Of a DNA stretch of 64,000 nucleotides, positions 49,315 through 57,891 are shown piece by piece. The notes beneath the pieces are model-generated. The model was given only the letters and a program-made list of their open reading frames with translations. It had not been told where the DNA came from and searched no databases. How positions within the stretch are numbered: position 1 is the stretch's first letter; each line of letters opens with the position of its first letter. Position numbers and translations under genes: made by a program. The DNA is taken from positions 850-64,849 of the forward strand of contig NZ_MKTH01000014.1 in assembly GCF_001898175.1 (NCBI RefSeq). Reading direction: 5' to 3'. Origin of the DNA: Cellulomonas sp. 73-92 (GTDB lineage: Bacteria; Actinomycetota; Actinomycetes; Actinomycetales; Cellulomonadaceae).

Positions 49315-50191
49315 ACTCGACCTCCTCGTGCGTCAGTGAAAACAGCGCAAACATCTCGTCGTCGGTGAGGCAGGAATCGCTTGGTACCTGTGGAAGGCCG
49401 GCAAAGACTCGCTCGTTGCCGAATCCAGACCATTTCGCAGTCTTGTACACGTACTGGAACAGTGCGCTGTTGAGGTTGTGCGCTAAGGCGCGGCCTTCCG
49501 CGTCCGTCGCCACGCGCACGTAGTAGACCATGTCCGTGCCGCCCAGGACGCCGGCATCGTAGAAGGGCTTCGTGTACCCGCTTCTCGTCCACATGACCTT
49601 GCGGTGATCCGCCCACCCCTGTCGGATAGAAGACCACCACGTCGACTTGTTGGTATGAAACACCGGATATGGGTGATCGGCGTCCTGATTCTCTCTAAGG
49701 CTGGGATTGTTGTCGTAGCGGCGGATGTTGTGCGCGGTCACGTAATCCCATTCAACGGGCAGCTTCGGGCCGCCAGCAAACATAACCTTCGAGTGGATCG
49801 AGAGCGAAAGTCGTGACAGGTCATTAGGTAGGTATCGAACGCGGTCGTCAAGTTCAACCTTGAAATGCTCGTCGCCGATGCTGACCAAAGTTGGTCGTGC
49901 GTCGTTAGGGGACTTCTCGATCCAGTAATCACTGAAAGTTGACGCGATGTCGGGGAAGTGGTGCTCGGTTTCGAGACGCAGTACATGGGTCTGATGTTTG
50001 GCCATGAGGTCGAGCACGACGTTGCTCGGGCTGGCGAAGCTTGCAGGCGACACCTGCACGAGGCTGCCGCCTTCTCGCAGCAGTCGGTCGAATACGTTCA
50101 GCGTAAAGTCGATCCAGAGCTTGTGGGGCGTCTTCTTGCGATTGATCCTGTCCTGAAAGGGGGGGTTGGTCAAGATCACGTCGAACTTCAT
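49271..50191 (-). CDS. Adenine DNA methyltransferase, catalytic and target-recognition half
   Basis: Protein of 306 aa that opens with motif IV at its N-terminus (FDVILTNPPFQDR, NPPF at residues 9-12), as in Eco57I-like adenine methyltransferases. Then come a catalytic-domain segment (GGSLVQVSPASFASPS) and a long C-terminal part likely to hold the target recognition domain. It has no AdoMet motif I; that is in the downstream gene. ATG 50191 is preceded by GAGGGA at 4-5 nt. Some open frame continues upstream but looks like random high-GC sequence. Lower GC than the core indicates transfer. Confidence 0.82.
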   Translation of the reverse strand: MKFDVILTNPPFQDRINRKKTPHKLWIDFTLNVFDRLLREGGSLVQVSPASFASPSNVVLDLMAKHQTHVLRLETEHHFPDIASTFSDYWIEKSPNDARPTLVSIGDEHFKVELDDRVRYLPNDLSRLSLSIHSKVMFAGGPKLPVEWDYVTAHNIRRYDNNPSLRENQDADHPYPVFHTNKSTWWSSIRQGWADHRKVMWTRSGYTKPFYDAGVLGGTDMVYYVRVATDAEGRALAHNLNSALFQYVYKTAKWSGFGNERVFAGLPQVPSDSCLTDDEMFALFSLTHEEVEYVRGTLGTRRRAAR

Positions 50192-50391
50192 CGTGTCCCT
50201 CGTCTTCAGCCAGCCGATGCCCAGAGCGTACGCACTACCTCTGACGAAGCCAGGCTTCCTGGGCAGGGCGGGGTGTGCTGCGCCCGGGAGCGTGGCCCTG
50301 CAAGGCCGGCCAATGCGGTTCCGGGTACGGCCGGCAGGGCGCTCGGCGGGCTCGTGTGTGTGTTCCCGGCCCGTGACCTGTAGACAAGGGG

Positions 50392-50464
50392 TGCCCCGGG
50401 CGGGATTCGAACCCGCACTGGATCGGGTTTGAGCCGAACGCCTCTGCCGTTGGGCTACCGGGGC
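50392..50464 (-). tRNA. tRNA-like gene with anticodon CAA (tRNA-Leu type) and short variable loop
   Basis: Read on the minus strand it folds as a cloverleaf. Acceptor GCCCCGG pairs with CCGGGGC, with A as position 73. A D-arm carries GG, and the T-arm GCGGG-TTCGAAT-CCCGC is perfect. The anticodon loop CTCAAAC gives CAA, which reads UUG (Leu). The variable loop has only 5 nt (CCAGT), whereas bacterial tRNA-Leu normally has a long variable arm. The first anticodon-stem pair is a U-U mismatch. CCA is not encoded. Its 3' end faces the accessory island. Confidence 0.8.
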
Positions 50465-50561
50465 CGCGCGCACCCAGGATAGTGGCGACGGCGGGCGCAT
50501 CCGCGCAGGCCGGGTGGCCACTCCGGCCGTCCGGCGGCCCGCGGCGATTACTCTTGTCCGC

Positions 50562-51233
50562 GTGAGCACCAACGACGCCGCGGAGCCCGCCGCCCTCGAC
50601 CTGTCCACTCCCGTGCGCCCCGCGGCCGAGCAGCCCTCGTCGGGCGCCCGTCCCGCGCGCCGCGCGGTGGTCGCCGAGGACGAGGCCCTCATCCGCATGG
50701 ACGTCGTGGAGACGCTGCGGGAGGCCGGCTTCGAGGTCGTCGGCGAGGCCGGCAACGGCGAGGAGGCCGTGGCCCTGGCCACCGAGCTGAAGCCCGACAT
50801 CGTCGTGATGGACGTGAAGATGCCCGTCCTCGACGGCATCTCCGCGGCGGAGCAGATCGGCAAGGCTCACCTCGCGCCGGTCGTCATGCTCACCGCGTTC
50901 TCGCAGACCGAGCTCGTCGAGCGCGCCCGCGACGCCGGCGCCATGGCCTACGTCGTCAAGCCGTTCAGCCCCGCCGACCTGCTGCCGGCGGTGGAGATCG
51001 CGATCTCGCGCTACGCGCAGATCGGTGCGCTCGAGGCCGAGGTGGCGGACCTCACCGAGCGGTTCGAGACCCGCAAGCGCGTGGATCGGGCCAAGGGCCT
51101 GCTCATGACGAAGATGGGCCTGACCGAGCCGGAGAGCTTCCGGTGGATCCAGAAGACCTCGATGGATCGTCGCCTGACGATGCGCGAGGTCGCCGATGCC
51201 GTGATCGAGCAGGTCGGCGGCTCGGCGGGCTGA
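50562..51233 (+). CDS. pdtaR: ANTAR-domain response regulator (PdtaR type)
   Basis: Protein of 223 aa. The receiver domain (about residues 36-155) has AVVAEDEALIRMD, the phospho-acceptor Asp in DIVVMDVKMP, and the conserved Lys in AYVVKPFSP. A coiled linker leads to the ANTAR RNA-binding domain (RVDRAKGLLMTKMGLTEPES, RLTMREVADAVI), which acts on dual-hexaloop mRNA leaders to control termination. The position next to polA matches M. tuberculosis Rv1626. TACTCT (50549-50554) ends 7 nt before GTG 50562, suggesting a leaderless mRNA. Confidence 0.93.
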   Translation: MSTNDAAEPAALDLSTPVRPAAEQPSSGARPARRAVVAEDEALIRMDVVETLREAGFEVVGEAGNGEEAVALATELKPDIVVMDVKMPVLDGISAAEQIGKAHLAPVVMLTAFSQTELVERARDAGAMAYVVKPFSPADLLPAVEIAISRYAQIGALEAEVADLTERFETRKRVDRAKGLLMTKMGLTEPESFRWIQKTSMDRRLTMREVADAVIEQVGGSAG

Positions 51234-51364
51234 GGCACGCCACCCGTCCGGGGGACGGGTGAATCTGGGACTGGTCCGCGAACCGGACAATGGTCCATGA
51301 TCGGTGAGGCGCACCGCGGGGGCAGGTGAGCTGGAACGCCGGTCCCTGCGAGGAGGTCCCCTTC

Positions 51365-52069
51365 GTGCGTCCTGGTGTCTGCACCCGCCCCGCAACCTCG
51401 GATGACCTCGACGGCCTCGTCACGCTGTGCCTGGAGGCGCGGTCCGAGCTCCAGGTGGGCTCGCAGCTCTGCACGGACGACCCGCAGCGCCTGCGGGACC
51501 AGTTGGTCCTGCTGATGACGTCCGCCGGCGGGACGGTGCTCGCCGGCACGGTGGACGACGAGATCGCAGGTCTGCTGCTCGCGCACGTCGTGGGCCCGGG
51601 CCCGTTCACCGACGTCGTCGCGCTCAACCTCGAGGCGCTCTACGTCCGCGGCGACGCCCGTCGCCGGGGCCTGGGTCACGCCCTGCTCGTTGCCGCCGCG
51701 ACGCTGGCCGACGAGGTCGGCGCGACCGAGGTGTACGCCTCACCGCTGCCGGGGGCCCGCGGGATGCACCGGTTCCTCGCCCGGATCGGGTTCGCCCCGG
51801 CCGCCGCGCACCGCGTGGTGACGACGAGCGCGCTGCAGCGCCGGTTGTCCCAGGACCCGTCGGCCGTGCTCGGCGCCGTCACGGGCCGGCAGCCGCGCCA
51901 GCGCCTGGAGGACCTGATCGCGCGGCGGCGCCAGGCCCGGGCCGCCCAGACCGGCGGAGCGCCGGTGCCGGCCGAGCCGTCGCGTCAGGCCCGCGCGTCG
52001 ATCAGCATGCAGGTCAGCCGCGCCGTGCAGACCCGCCGCCCGTCGTCGTCGACCACCACGATCTCGTAG
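51365..52069 (+). CDS. GNAT-family N-acetyltransferase
   Basis: Protein of 234 aa. A GNAT fold covers residues about 5-155, with the acetyl-CoA loop in DARRRGLGHALLVAA and the preceding strand VVALNLEALYV. The C-terminal 70 residues are basic and polar. AGGAGG sits 8 nt before GTG 51365, which decides the start over GTG 51326. Its 3' end overlaps the convergent thioesterase gene by 85 bp, so the extreme C-terminus is read opposite to that gene. The substrate is unknown. Confidence 0.82.
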   Translation: MRPGVCTRPATSDDLDGLVTLCLEARSELQVGSQLCTDDPQRLRDQLVLLMTSAGGTVLAGTVDDEIAGLLLAHVVGPGPFTDVVALNLEALYVRGDARRRGLGHALLVAAATLADEVGATEVYASPLPGARGMHRFLARIGFAPAAAHRVVTTSALQRRLSQDPSAVLGAVTGRQPRQRLEDLIARRRQARAAQTGGAPVPAEPSRQARASISMQVSRAVQTRRPSSSTTTIS

Positions 52070-52380
52070 CTCGCCAGGTTGCCGCCGAGGTGCACGGCGG
52101 TGGCGACGCCGTGCACCCAGCCCTCGCGGGCCGAACGGTGGTGCGTCGCGTTGAGCTCGATGCCGACCGCGACCCGCCCTTCCGGCGCGTGCGCGTTGGC
52201 GGCGTAGGACGCCAGCGTCTCGGCCAGCGCGGCCGTGGCCCCGCCGTGCAGCAGCCCGTACGGCTGGGTGTTGCCGGCGACGGGCATCGACCCGGCGGTG
52301 CGCTGCGACGTGATCTCCTCGAACGTGATCCCGAGGCGCTCGATGAGGGTGCCGTCCGCGGAGGGGAGGGTGTCGGCCAT
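51985..52380 (-). CDS. Hotdog-fold thioesterase, PaaI family
   Basis: Acyl-CoA thioesterase of 131 aa. The hotdog signature is clear in NTQPYGLLHGGATAALAET, with the LHGG turn and nearby catalytic Glu, and continues through VGIELNATHHRSAREGWVHG and ARLTCMLIDAR. It is divergent from polA with a gap of only 19 nt and convergent with the acetyltransferase. The equivalent gene also lies beside polA in mycobacteria (Rv1627-1629 region, from memory). Confidence 0.9.
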   Translation of the reverse strand: MADTLPSADGTLIERLGITFEEITSQRTAGSMPVAGNTQPYGLLHGGATAALAETLASYAANAHAPEGRVAVGIELNATHHRSAREGWVHGVATAVHLGGNLASYEIVVVDDDGRRVCTARLTCMLIDARA

Positions 52381-52386
52381 GGCGGA

Positions 52387-52392
52387 TAGGTT
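52387..52392 (+). promoter_or_regulatory. Candidate leaderless promoter -10 box of polA
   Basis: TAGGTT ends 7 nt before GTG 52400 and overlaps the 5' region of the divergent thioesterase gene. No Shine-Dalgarno is seen. Confidence 0.45.
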
Positions 52393-52399
52393 GACACCC

Positions 52400-55123
52400 G
52401 TGACCCCGACGCAGCCAGCCACCGCACCGTCCGAGCGTCCACGACTGCTGCTCGTCGACGGCCACTCGATGGCGTACCGGGCGTTCTTCGCGCTGCCGGT
52501 GGAGAACTTCGCCACCTCGTCGGGCGAGCCGACGAACGCGGTCTTCGGGTTCACGTCGATGCTGGCCAACCTGCTGCGCGACGAGCGCCCCACCCACCTC
52601 GCCGTCGCGTTCGACCTCGGTCGCGTCACCTTCCGCACGGAGCGGTTCAGCGCCTACAAGGCGACGCGGTCCGAGACGCCGGAGCCGTTCCGCGGGCAGG
52701 TGGAGGTCATCCGCCGGCTCCTGGAGACCATGCGGATCCCGGTGCTCACCCAGCCGGGGTTCGAGGCCGACGACGTGCTGGCCACGCTCGTCACACGGGC
52801 CCGCGAGGCTGACATGGACGTCTTCGTCGTCACCGGCGACCGGGACGCGTTCCAGCTGGTCGAGAAGCACGTGACGGTGCTGTACCCGGTGCGCGGCGTC
52901 TCCGAGATGAGCCGCATGACGCCGGAGGCGGTCGAGGCCAAGTACGGCCTGCCGCCGGAGCGCTATCCCGACCTGGCCGCGCTCGTCGGGGAGACCAGCG
53001 ACAACCTGCCGGGCGTGCCCGGCGTCGGCCCCAAGACCGCGGCCAAGTGGGTCCTGCAGTACGGCGGGCTGGACGGCGTCCTCGCGGCGGCCGACGAGAT
53101 CGCGGGCAAGGCGGGGGAGTCGCTGCGCGCCAACCTCGAGCAGGTCCGCCTCAACCGAGAGCTCAACGCGCTCGTCCGGGACCTCGACCTGCCCATCGAC
53201 ACCGACGGGCTGGCGGTCCAGCCGTGGGACCGCCAGGCGCTGCACGAGATCCTCGACGAGCTGGAGTTCCGGACGCTGCGCGACCGGCTGTTCGCGCTGC
53301 TCCCGGAGGAGGCGCACGACGAGGTCGCGGCCTCCGCGGGCGCCCTGCAGCTGGAGGACGTCGCCGCCGGCGGCCTCGCCGCGTGGCTGGGCGCGCAGCG
53401 GGGACAGCTGCTCGGCATCGACGTGCGCGGCGTCGGGGCGCCGGCGGCCGGTGACGCCTGGGGGATCTCCCTGGCCGGCGAGGGCGGCCGGTCCGTCGTC
53501 TACGACCTGGCCGAGATCGCGCCGGCCGACGAGTCGGCGCTCGCGACGTGGCTGGCGGACCCGGCCGCGCCGAAGGCGCTGCACGCGGCCAAGACGACGT
53601 GGCATGCGCTGGCGGGCCGCGGGCTGACGCTCGAGGGCGTCGTGTTCGACACGGAGCTGGCCGCCTACCTCTGCCAGCCGGATCGTCGCGCCTACGACCT
53701 CGGGGACCTGGCGGTCGGCTACCTGCGCCGGGAGCTGGGCGTCGAGGAGGAGGGGGCGCAGGGCGCCCTCGACCTGGCGCTCGGCGGGGTCGACGAGGAC
53801 AGGCGCGCCGCGGTGCGCGCGGTCGCGGTGCGTGACCTGGTGGACGTGCTCGGCGGCGAGCTGGCCGACCGCGGGGCGAGCGCCCTGCTCGCGGACGTGG
53901 AGCTGCCCCTGCAGCGGGTCCTCGAACGCGTCGAGCGGACCGGGATCGCCGTGGACGACGGCTACCTCGCCACGCTGGAGAAGGAGTTCGACGGCCAGGT
54001 GCAGCGCGCCGCGGCCGAGGCGTACGCGGTCATCGGCCGCGAGGTGAACCTCGGCTCGCCGAAGCAGCTGCAGGAGGTGCTCTTCGACCAGCTCGGCATG
54101 CCGCGCACCAAGAAGATCAAGACCGGCTACACCACCGACGCCGCGGCGCTGCAGGACCTGTACGTGCGGACCGAGCACCCGTTCCTCGCCCACCTGCTGG
54201 CGCACCGCGACGCGATCCGGCTCCGGCAGGTGGTCGAGCTGCTGCGCCGGTCCGTCGCCGTGAGCGACGGCCGGATCCACACCACGTTCCAGCAGACGAT
54301 CGCCGCCACCGGGCGCCTCTCGTCGACCGAGCCGAACCTGCAGAACATCCCGATCCGCACGGAGGCCGGCCGGCAGATCCGGCGCGCGTTCGTCGTCGGC
54401 CCCGGGTACGAGACCCTGCTCACCGCGGACTACTCCCAGATCGAGATGCGCATCATGGCGCACCTGTCGGGTGACGCCGGCCTCATCGAGGCGTTCCGCT
54501 CGGGCGAGGACCTGCACTCGTACGTCGCGTCGCTCGTCTTCGAGGTCCCGCCGGACCAGGTCAGCGGCGACCAGCGGTCGAAGATCAAGGCGATGAGCTA
54601 CGGGCTGGCGTACGGGTTGTCGTCGTTCGGCCTGTCGCAGCAGCTGGCGATCGACGTCTCGGAGGCGTCCCGCCTCATGGAGGCGTACTTCGCGCGGTTC
54701 GGCGGCGTCCGGCGCTACCTGAAGAGCGTGGTCGACGAGGCGCGGGCCACTGGGTTCACCGCGACGATCCTGGGCCGGCGCCGCTACCTGCCCGACCTCC
54801 TGTCCGACAACCGCAACCGCCGGGACGCCGCCGAGCGGATGGCCCTCAACGCACCCATCCAGGGCAGCGCCGCGGACCTCATCAAGCTGGCGATGATCGG
54901 GGTCGACGCCGAGCTGACACGCCGCGGCCTCGCCTCGCGGATGCTGCTCCAGGTGCACGACGAGCTCGTGCTGGAGGTCGCCCCGGGGGAGCGGGACGAG
55001 GTGGAGGCGTTGGTGCGCGCCCAGATGGGCGCCGCCGGAGACGCCGTGCCGGGCGGGCCGATGTCCGTGCCGCTGGACGTGTCGGTGGGCACCGGCCCCG
55101 ACTGGCACGCCGCCGGCCACTGA
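52400..55123 (+). CDS. polA: DNA polymerase I
   Basis: Polymerase of 907 aa for repair and Okazaki-fragment processing. The N-terminal 5'-nuclease domain (about 1-300) has LLLVDGHSMAYRAFFA, FVVTGDRDAFQLV and the helix-hairpin-helix NLPGVPGVGPKTAAKW. The central 3'-5' exonuclease domain lacks the catalytic acidic motifs (GIDVRG in place of a DxE), as in other actinobacterial PolA. Polymerase motifs A (TADYSQIEMRIMAHLSGD), B (RSKIKAMSYGLAYG) and C (LLQVHDELVLEV) are intact. GTG 52400 gives the conserved N-terminus. Confidence 0.97.
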   Translation: MTPTQPATAPSERPRLLLVDGHSMAYRAFFALPVENFATSSGEPTNAVFGFTSMLANLLRDERPTHLAVAFDLGRVTFRTERFSAYKATRSETPEPFRGQVEVIRRLLETMRIPVLTQPGFEADDVLATLVTRAREADMDVFVVTGDRDAFQLVEKHVTVLYPVRGVSEMSRMTPEAVEAKYGLPPERYPDLAALVGETSDNLPGVPGVGPKTAAKWVLQYGGLDGVLAAADEIAGKAGESLRANLEQVRLNRELNALVRDLDLPIDTDGLAVQPWDRQALHEILDELEFRTLRDRLFALLPEEAHDEVAASAGALQLEDVAAGGLAAWLGAQRGQLLGIDVRGVGAPAAGDAWGISLAGEGGRSVVYDLAEIAPADESALATWLADPAAPKALHAAKTTWHALAGRGLTLEGVVFDTELAAYLCQPDRRAYDLGDLAVGYLRRELGVEEEGAQGALDLALGGVDEDRRAAVRAVAVRDLVDVLGGELADRGASALLADVELPLQRVLERVERTGIAVDDGYLATLEKEFDGQVQRAAAEAYAVIGREVNLGSPKQLQEVLFDQLGMPRTKKIKTGYTTDAAALQDLYVRTEHPFLAHLLAHRDAIRLRQVVELLRRSVAVSDGRIHTTFQQTIAATGRLSSTEPNLQNIPIRTEAGRQIRRAFVVGPGYETLLTADYSQIEMRIMAHLSGDAGLIEAFRSGEDLHSYVASLVFEVPPDQVSGDQRSKIKAMSYGLAYGLSSFGLSQQLAIDVSEASRLMEAYFARFGGVRRYLKSVVDEARATGFTATILGRRRYLPDLLSDNRNRRDAAERMALNAPIQGSAADLIKLAMIGVDAELTRRGLASRMLLQVHDELVLEVAPGERDEVEALVRAQMGAAGDAVPGGPMSVPLDVSVGTGPDWHAAGH

Positions 55124-55251
55124 CCGGTCCCACCGGCGCGGATGGTGGTTGCCGCCCGCTGCCCGGGGCGCCGGCACAACGCGGCGTCGCGAGGCGCCGA
55201 GTGGCCGCGGTCGCGCCGCGGGGCGACCGGCGCCCCGCCCGAGCCGGCTGC

Positions 55252-56073
55252 TCAGCCGGGCTTGTGGGTCGCCATGATCAGCGTGCCGGGAAGGACCGCG
55301 CCACGCACCGGGCCCCAGCCCGCGTAGATCTCGTCGCGCCCCTCGGGCCACTCGGGCTCGACGAGCCCGTCGATGACGAGCCCGGCGCCCGTGACGTCGG
55401 CGACGAGGTCGCCGAGCGTGCGGTGGTACTCGGCGTAGAGCACGGAGCCGTCTGCCGCCGTCTCGACGTACGGCGTGCGGCTGAAGTAGGAGAAGGTCGC
55501 GGTGAGCCCGGCCTCGCCTGGGTCGTCGGGGAACGCCCAGCGCACCGGGTGCGTCGTGGCGAACACCCAGCGCCCGCCGGGCCGGAGCACCCGGGCCACC
55601 TCGCGGTGCACCCGCAACGGGTCCGGGACGAACGGCAGCACGCCGAAGGCGGTGAACACGACGTCGAAGGACGCGTCGGCGAAGGGCAGCGCGCGGGCAT
55701 CGGCCTGGACCCGCTGGGTGCGCACCCCGGTGGCGGCGTCGAGGCGCCCGCCGGCGACGAGCATGCCGCCGGAGACGTCGGTCGCCACGACGTCGACCCC
55801 GCGCGCCGCCAGCCAGCGGCTGCACTGCGCCGCGCCCGCGCCGACCTCGAGCACCCGGAGACCGGTGAGGTCGCCCAGCAGCCCGGCGTCCTCCTCGCGC
55901 AGCCCCTCCGGCCCCCACACGAAGTCCGCGGCGCCGAGCGACGGGCCGTGGTCGGCGAGGTACTCGTCGGCGTGCGCGTCCCACCAGGAGCGCGCGGCGG
56001 CGCCGCCTGCCTCGTCGGGCACCTCGGCGTAGGCGGCGGACGCGGCCGGCTCCTGGGCGGGGGTGACGCTCAC
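55252..56073 (-). CDS. Class I SAM-dependent methyltransferase
   Basis: Methyltransferase of 273 aa. AdoMet binding is marked by RVLEVGAGAAQCSRWLAARG, followed by the acidic VVATDVSGGML, ADARALPFADASFDVVF and the post-motif RVLRPGGRWVF. The pattern fits the UbiE/Methyltransf_11 group; the substrate is unknown. The start GTG 56073 has GGGAGG about 7 nt upstream and lies in one copy of a 32-bp tandem duplication that copied its own start region. Confidence 0.85.
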   Translation of the reverse strand: MSVTPAQEPAASAAYAEVPDEAGGAAARSWWDAHADEYLADHGPSLGAADFVWGPEGLREEDAGLLGDLTGLRVLEVGAGAAQCSRWLAARGVDVVATDVSGGMLVAGGRLDAATGVRTQRVQADARALPFADASFDVVFTAFGVLPFVPDPLRVHREVARVLRPGGRWVFATTHPVRWAFPDDPGEAGLTATFSYFSRTPYVETAADGSVLYAEYHRTLGDLVADVTGAGLVIDGLVEPEWPEGRDEIYAGWGPVRGAVLPGTLIMATHKPG

Positions 56074-56122
56074 CGGTCCGCCTCCCGGCCGGAGGTGACG
56101 CTCACCGGTCCGCCTCCCGGCC
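56062..56122. repeat. 32-bp-period tandem duplication at a gene junction
   Basis: 29 bases at 56062-56090 recur exactly at 56094-56122. Each copy holds a GGGAGG ribosome site and a GTG on the minus strand. The duplication separates the end of the membrane-protein gene from the methyltransferase start. Confidence 0.9.
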
Positions 56123-56668
56123 ACGCAGCTCGCCGCGCAGTTCGCCACTCAGCTCGCCACTCAGTTCGCCACGCGGTTCGCCGCGGAGGTACCACCAGGC
56201 GCCGCCGACAAGCATGAGGGTGCAGATGACCAGGGGAGTGGCCACCGGCCCCACCCACGTCACCGGGATGAGGAAGTAGACGTCGAGGTCGGTGAGCCGC
56301 GCCGGCCACCCGGTGAGCACGTGCAGCCACACGTAGTAGGCGATGTCCCACGCCGCGAACGCCACGAGGAAGGCGGCGACCCGGCGCCAGAAGCCGCGCG
56401 CGGCGAGGTACGCCACGGCGGCGAGCATGACGATCGTCGCCGCCTCCCGGGCGATCTCGGCCTGCGTCACCACGTCGGTGCCGAGCACCGGCCGGTCGGG
56501 GGTGAGGAAGGCGATGAACCCGAGGTCGAGGTAGACGTGCTTGCCGACCACGGAGTAGTCGGCGTGGTAGTCGAGCAGGCGGCGCAGGTAGAACACCACC
56601 GCCGCCTCGACGTAGCCGAAGGCGACGCCGAAGACGAGCACCGCGAGGAGGTGGCGGGCGCGGCTCAT
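56102..56668 (-). CDS. Multi-pass membrane protein of unknown function
   Basis: Protein of 188 aa with about five hydrophobic helices (for example LLAVLVFGVAFGYVEAAVVF near the start, and LIPVTWVGPVATPLVICTLM near the end). The C-terminal tail has a four-residue repeat, GELSGELSGELRGELRG, encoded by 12-bp tandem repeats. ATG 56668 is used; an ATG 9 nt upstream is an alternative. It lies upstream of the methyltransferase and is probably co-transcribed with it. No named family is recognised. Confidence 0.7.
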   Translation of the reverse strand: MSRARHLLAVLVFGVAFGYVEAAVVFYLRRLLDYHADYSVVGKHVYLDLGFIAFLTPDRPVLGTDVVTQAEIAREAATIVMLAAVAYLAARGFWRRVAAFLVAFAAWDIAYYVWLHVLTGWPARLTDLDVYFLIPVTWVGPVATPLVICTLMLVGGAWWYLRGEPRGELSGELSGELRGELRGREADR

Positions 56669-56827
56669 GGCGGCCATCCTGCCGCGCGAACCGGGCACGC
56701 TCCTGTGAGCGGCGCCCCGTGGGCGTCCTTGTGCCCATCTCGTCGGCCCCGGCGCTGGCTAGCCTTGGCGAGGCGTCAGCCCGACGACGTGCAGCCGGCG
56801 CCCACCAGCCAGAGAAGGAGAGCGGAC

Positions 56828-57853
56828 GTGCGAGTCGGTGTGCTGACGGGCGGCGGTGACGTCCCGGGGCTGAACGCGGCCATCCGGGCGGTCGTCAAGC
56901 GGGGCGAGGGGGCGCACGGCCACTCGATCGTCGGGTTCCGCAACGGCTGGAAGGGCGTCGTCGAGGGCGACGTGCGCCCGCTGGTGCGCGACGAGCTGCG
57001 CAACGTGCTCGCCACGGGCGGCACCCTGCTGGGCACGTCGCGGTTCCACCCGCACCGCAACCCCGGAGGCGTCGAGGCGGTCCTCGCCACGCTGGAGCAG
57101 GAGCGCATCGAGGCGCTCATCTGCATCGGCGGCGACGGCACGCTGGGCGCCGCCAGCGAGATCGCCGCCGCCGGCGTGCGTGTCATCGGCATCCCGAAGA
57201 CGATCGACAACGACGTCTGGGGCACCGACCGGTCCATCGGCTTCGACACGGCGGTCACCATCGCCACCGAGGCGATCGACCGGATCCACACCACGGCGGA
57301 GAGCCACAACCGCGTGATGATCGTCGAGGTGATGGGCCGTCACGCCGGCTGGATCGCGGTGACGAGCGGCATCGCCGGCGGCGCGGAGATCGTGCTGGCT
57401 CCGGAGGAGCCGTTCGACATCGAGCGGATCGAGAAGTTCCTCGTCCACCGCCACCGCGCGCACGCGAGCTTCTCCATCGTCGTCGTCGCCGAGGGCGCGG
57501 TGCCGGCGGACGGCACGGCGATGAGCTACCAGACCGAGGTCGGCCAGTTCGGGGAGATCGTCGCCGGCGCCATCGGGGAGCGGCTGAAGTCCGAGATCGC
57601 CCAGCGGACCGGGTTCGACACCCGCGTCACCGTGCTGGGTCACGTGCAGCGTGGCGGCATCCCGACGGCGTCGGACCGGATCCTCGCCTCGCGGTTCGGC
57701 GTGGCGGCGATCGACGCCCTCAGCGAGGGCCGCAGCGACGTGATGACCGCGCTGCGCGGCGACCGCATCGAGCTCGTGGACATCGCCGACATCGCCGGCA
57801 AGGTCCAGTACGTGCCTGAGGACCTGCTGCGGGTGGCCAGGGAGCTGGCCTGA
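56828..57853 (+). CDS. pfkA: 6-phosphofructokinase
   Basis: Enzyme of 341 aa that phosphorylates fructose 6-phosphate. Conserved segments are the N-terminal VGVLTGGGDVPGLNAAIRAV, the nucleotide-site GGDGTLG, the catalytic PKTIDNDVWGTD and the substrate-binding MGRHAGWIA. Gly in GGDGT with Lys in PKTIDND is the combination seen in ATP-using mixed-substrate PFKs of actinobacteria; PPi enzymes have GGDD. AAGGAG precedes GTG 56828. TAGCCT (56760-56765) is a candidate -10. Confidence 0.93.
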   Translation: MRVGVLTGGGDVPGLNAAIRAVVKRGEGAHGHSIVGFRNGWKGVVEGDVRPLVRDELRNVLATGGTLLGTSRFHPHRNPGGVEAVLATLEQERIEALICIGGDGTLGAASEIAAAGVRVIGIPKTIDNDVWGTDRSIGFDTAVTIATEAIDRIHTTAESHNRVMIVEVMGRHAGWIAVTSGIAGGAEIVLAPEEPFDIERIEKFLVHRHRAHASFSIVVVAEGAVPADGTAMSYQTEVGQFGEIVAGAIGERLKSEIAQRTGFDTRVTVLGHVQRGGIPTASDRILASRFGVAAIDALSEGRSDVMTALRGDRIELVDIADIAGKVQYVPEDLLRVARELA

Positions 57854-57861
57854 CGAAAGGT

Positions 57862-57891
57862 TTGGCTGGTCCGTCCGCCGCCGGGTAAGGT
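57862..57891 (+). promoter_or_regulatory. Candidate rpsA promoter with a long leader
   Basis: TTGGCT (57862-57867) and TAAGGT (57886-57891) are 18 nt apart. If used, the rpsA leader would be about 160 nt. Confidence 0.45.
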
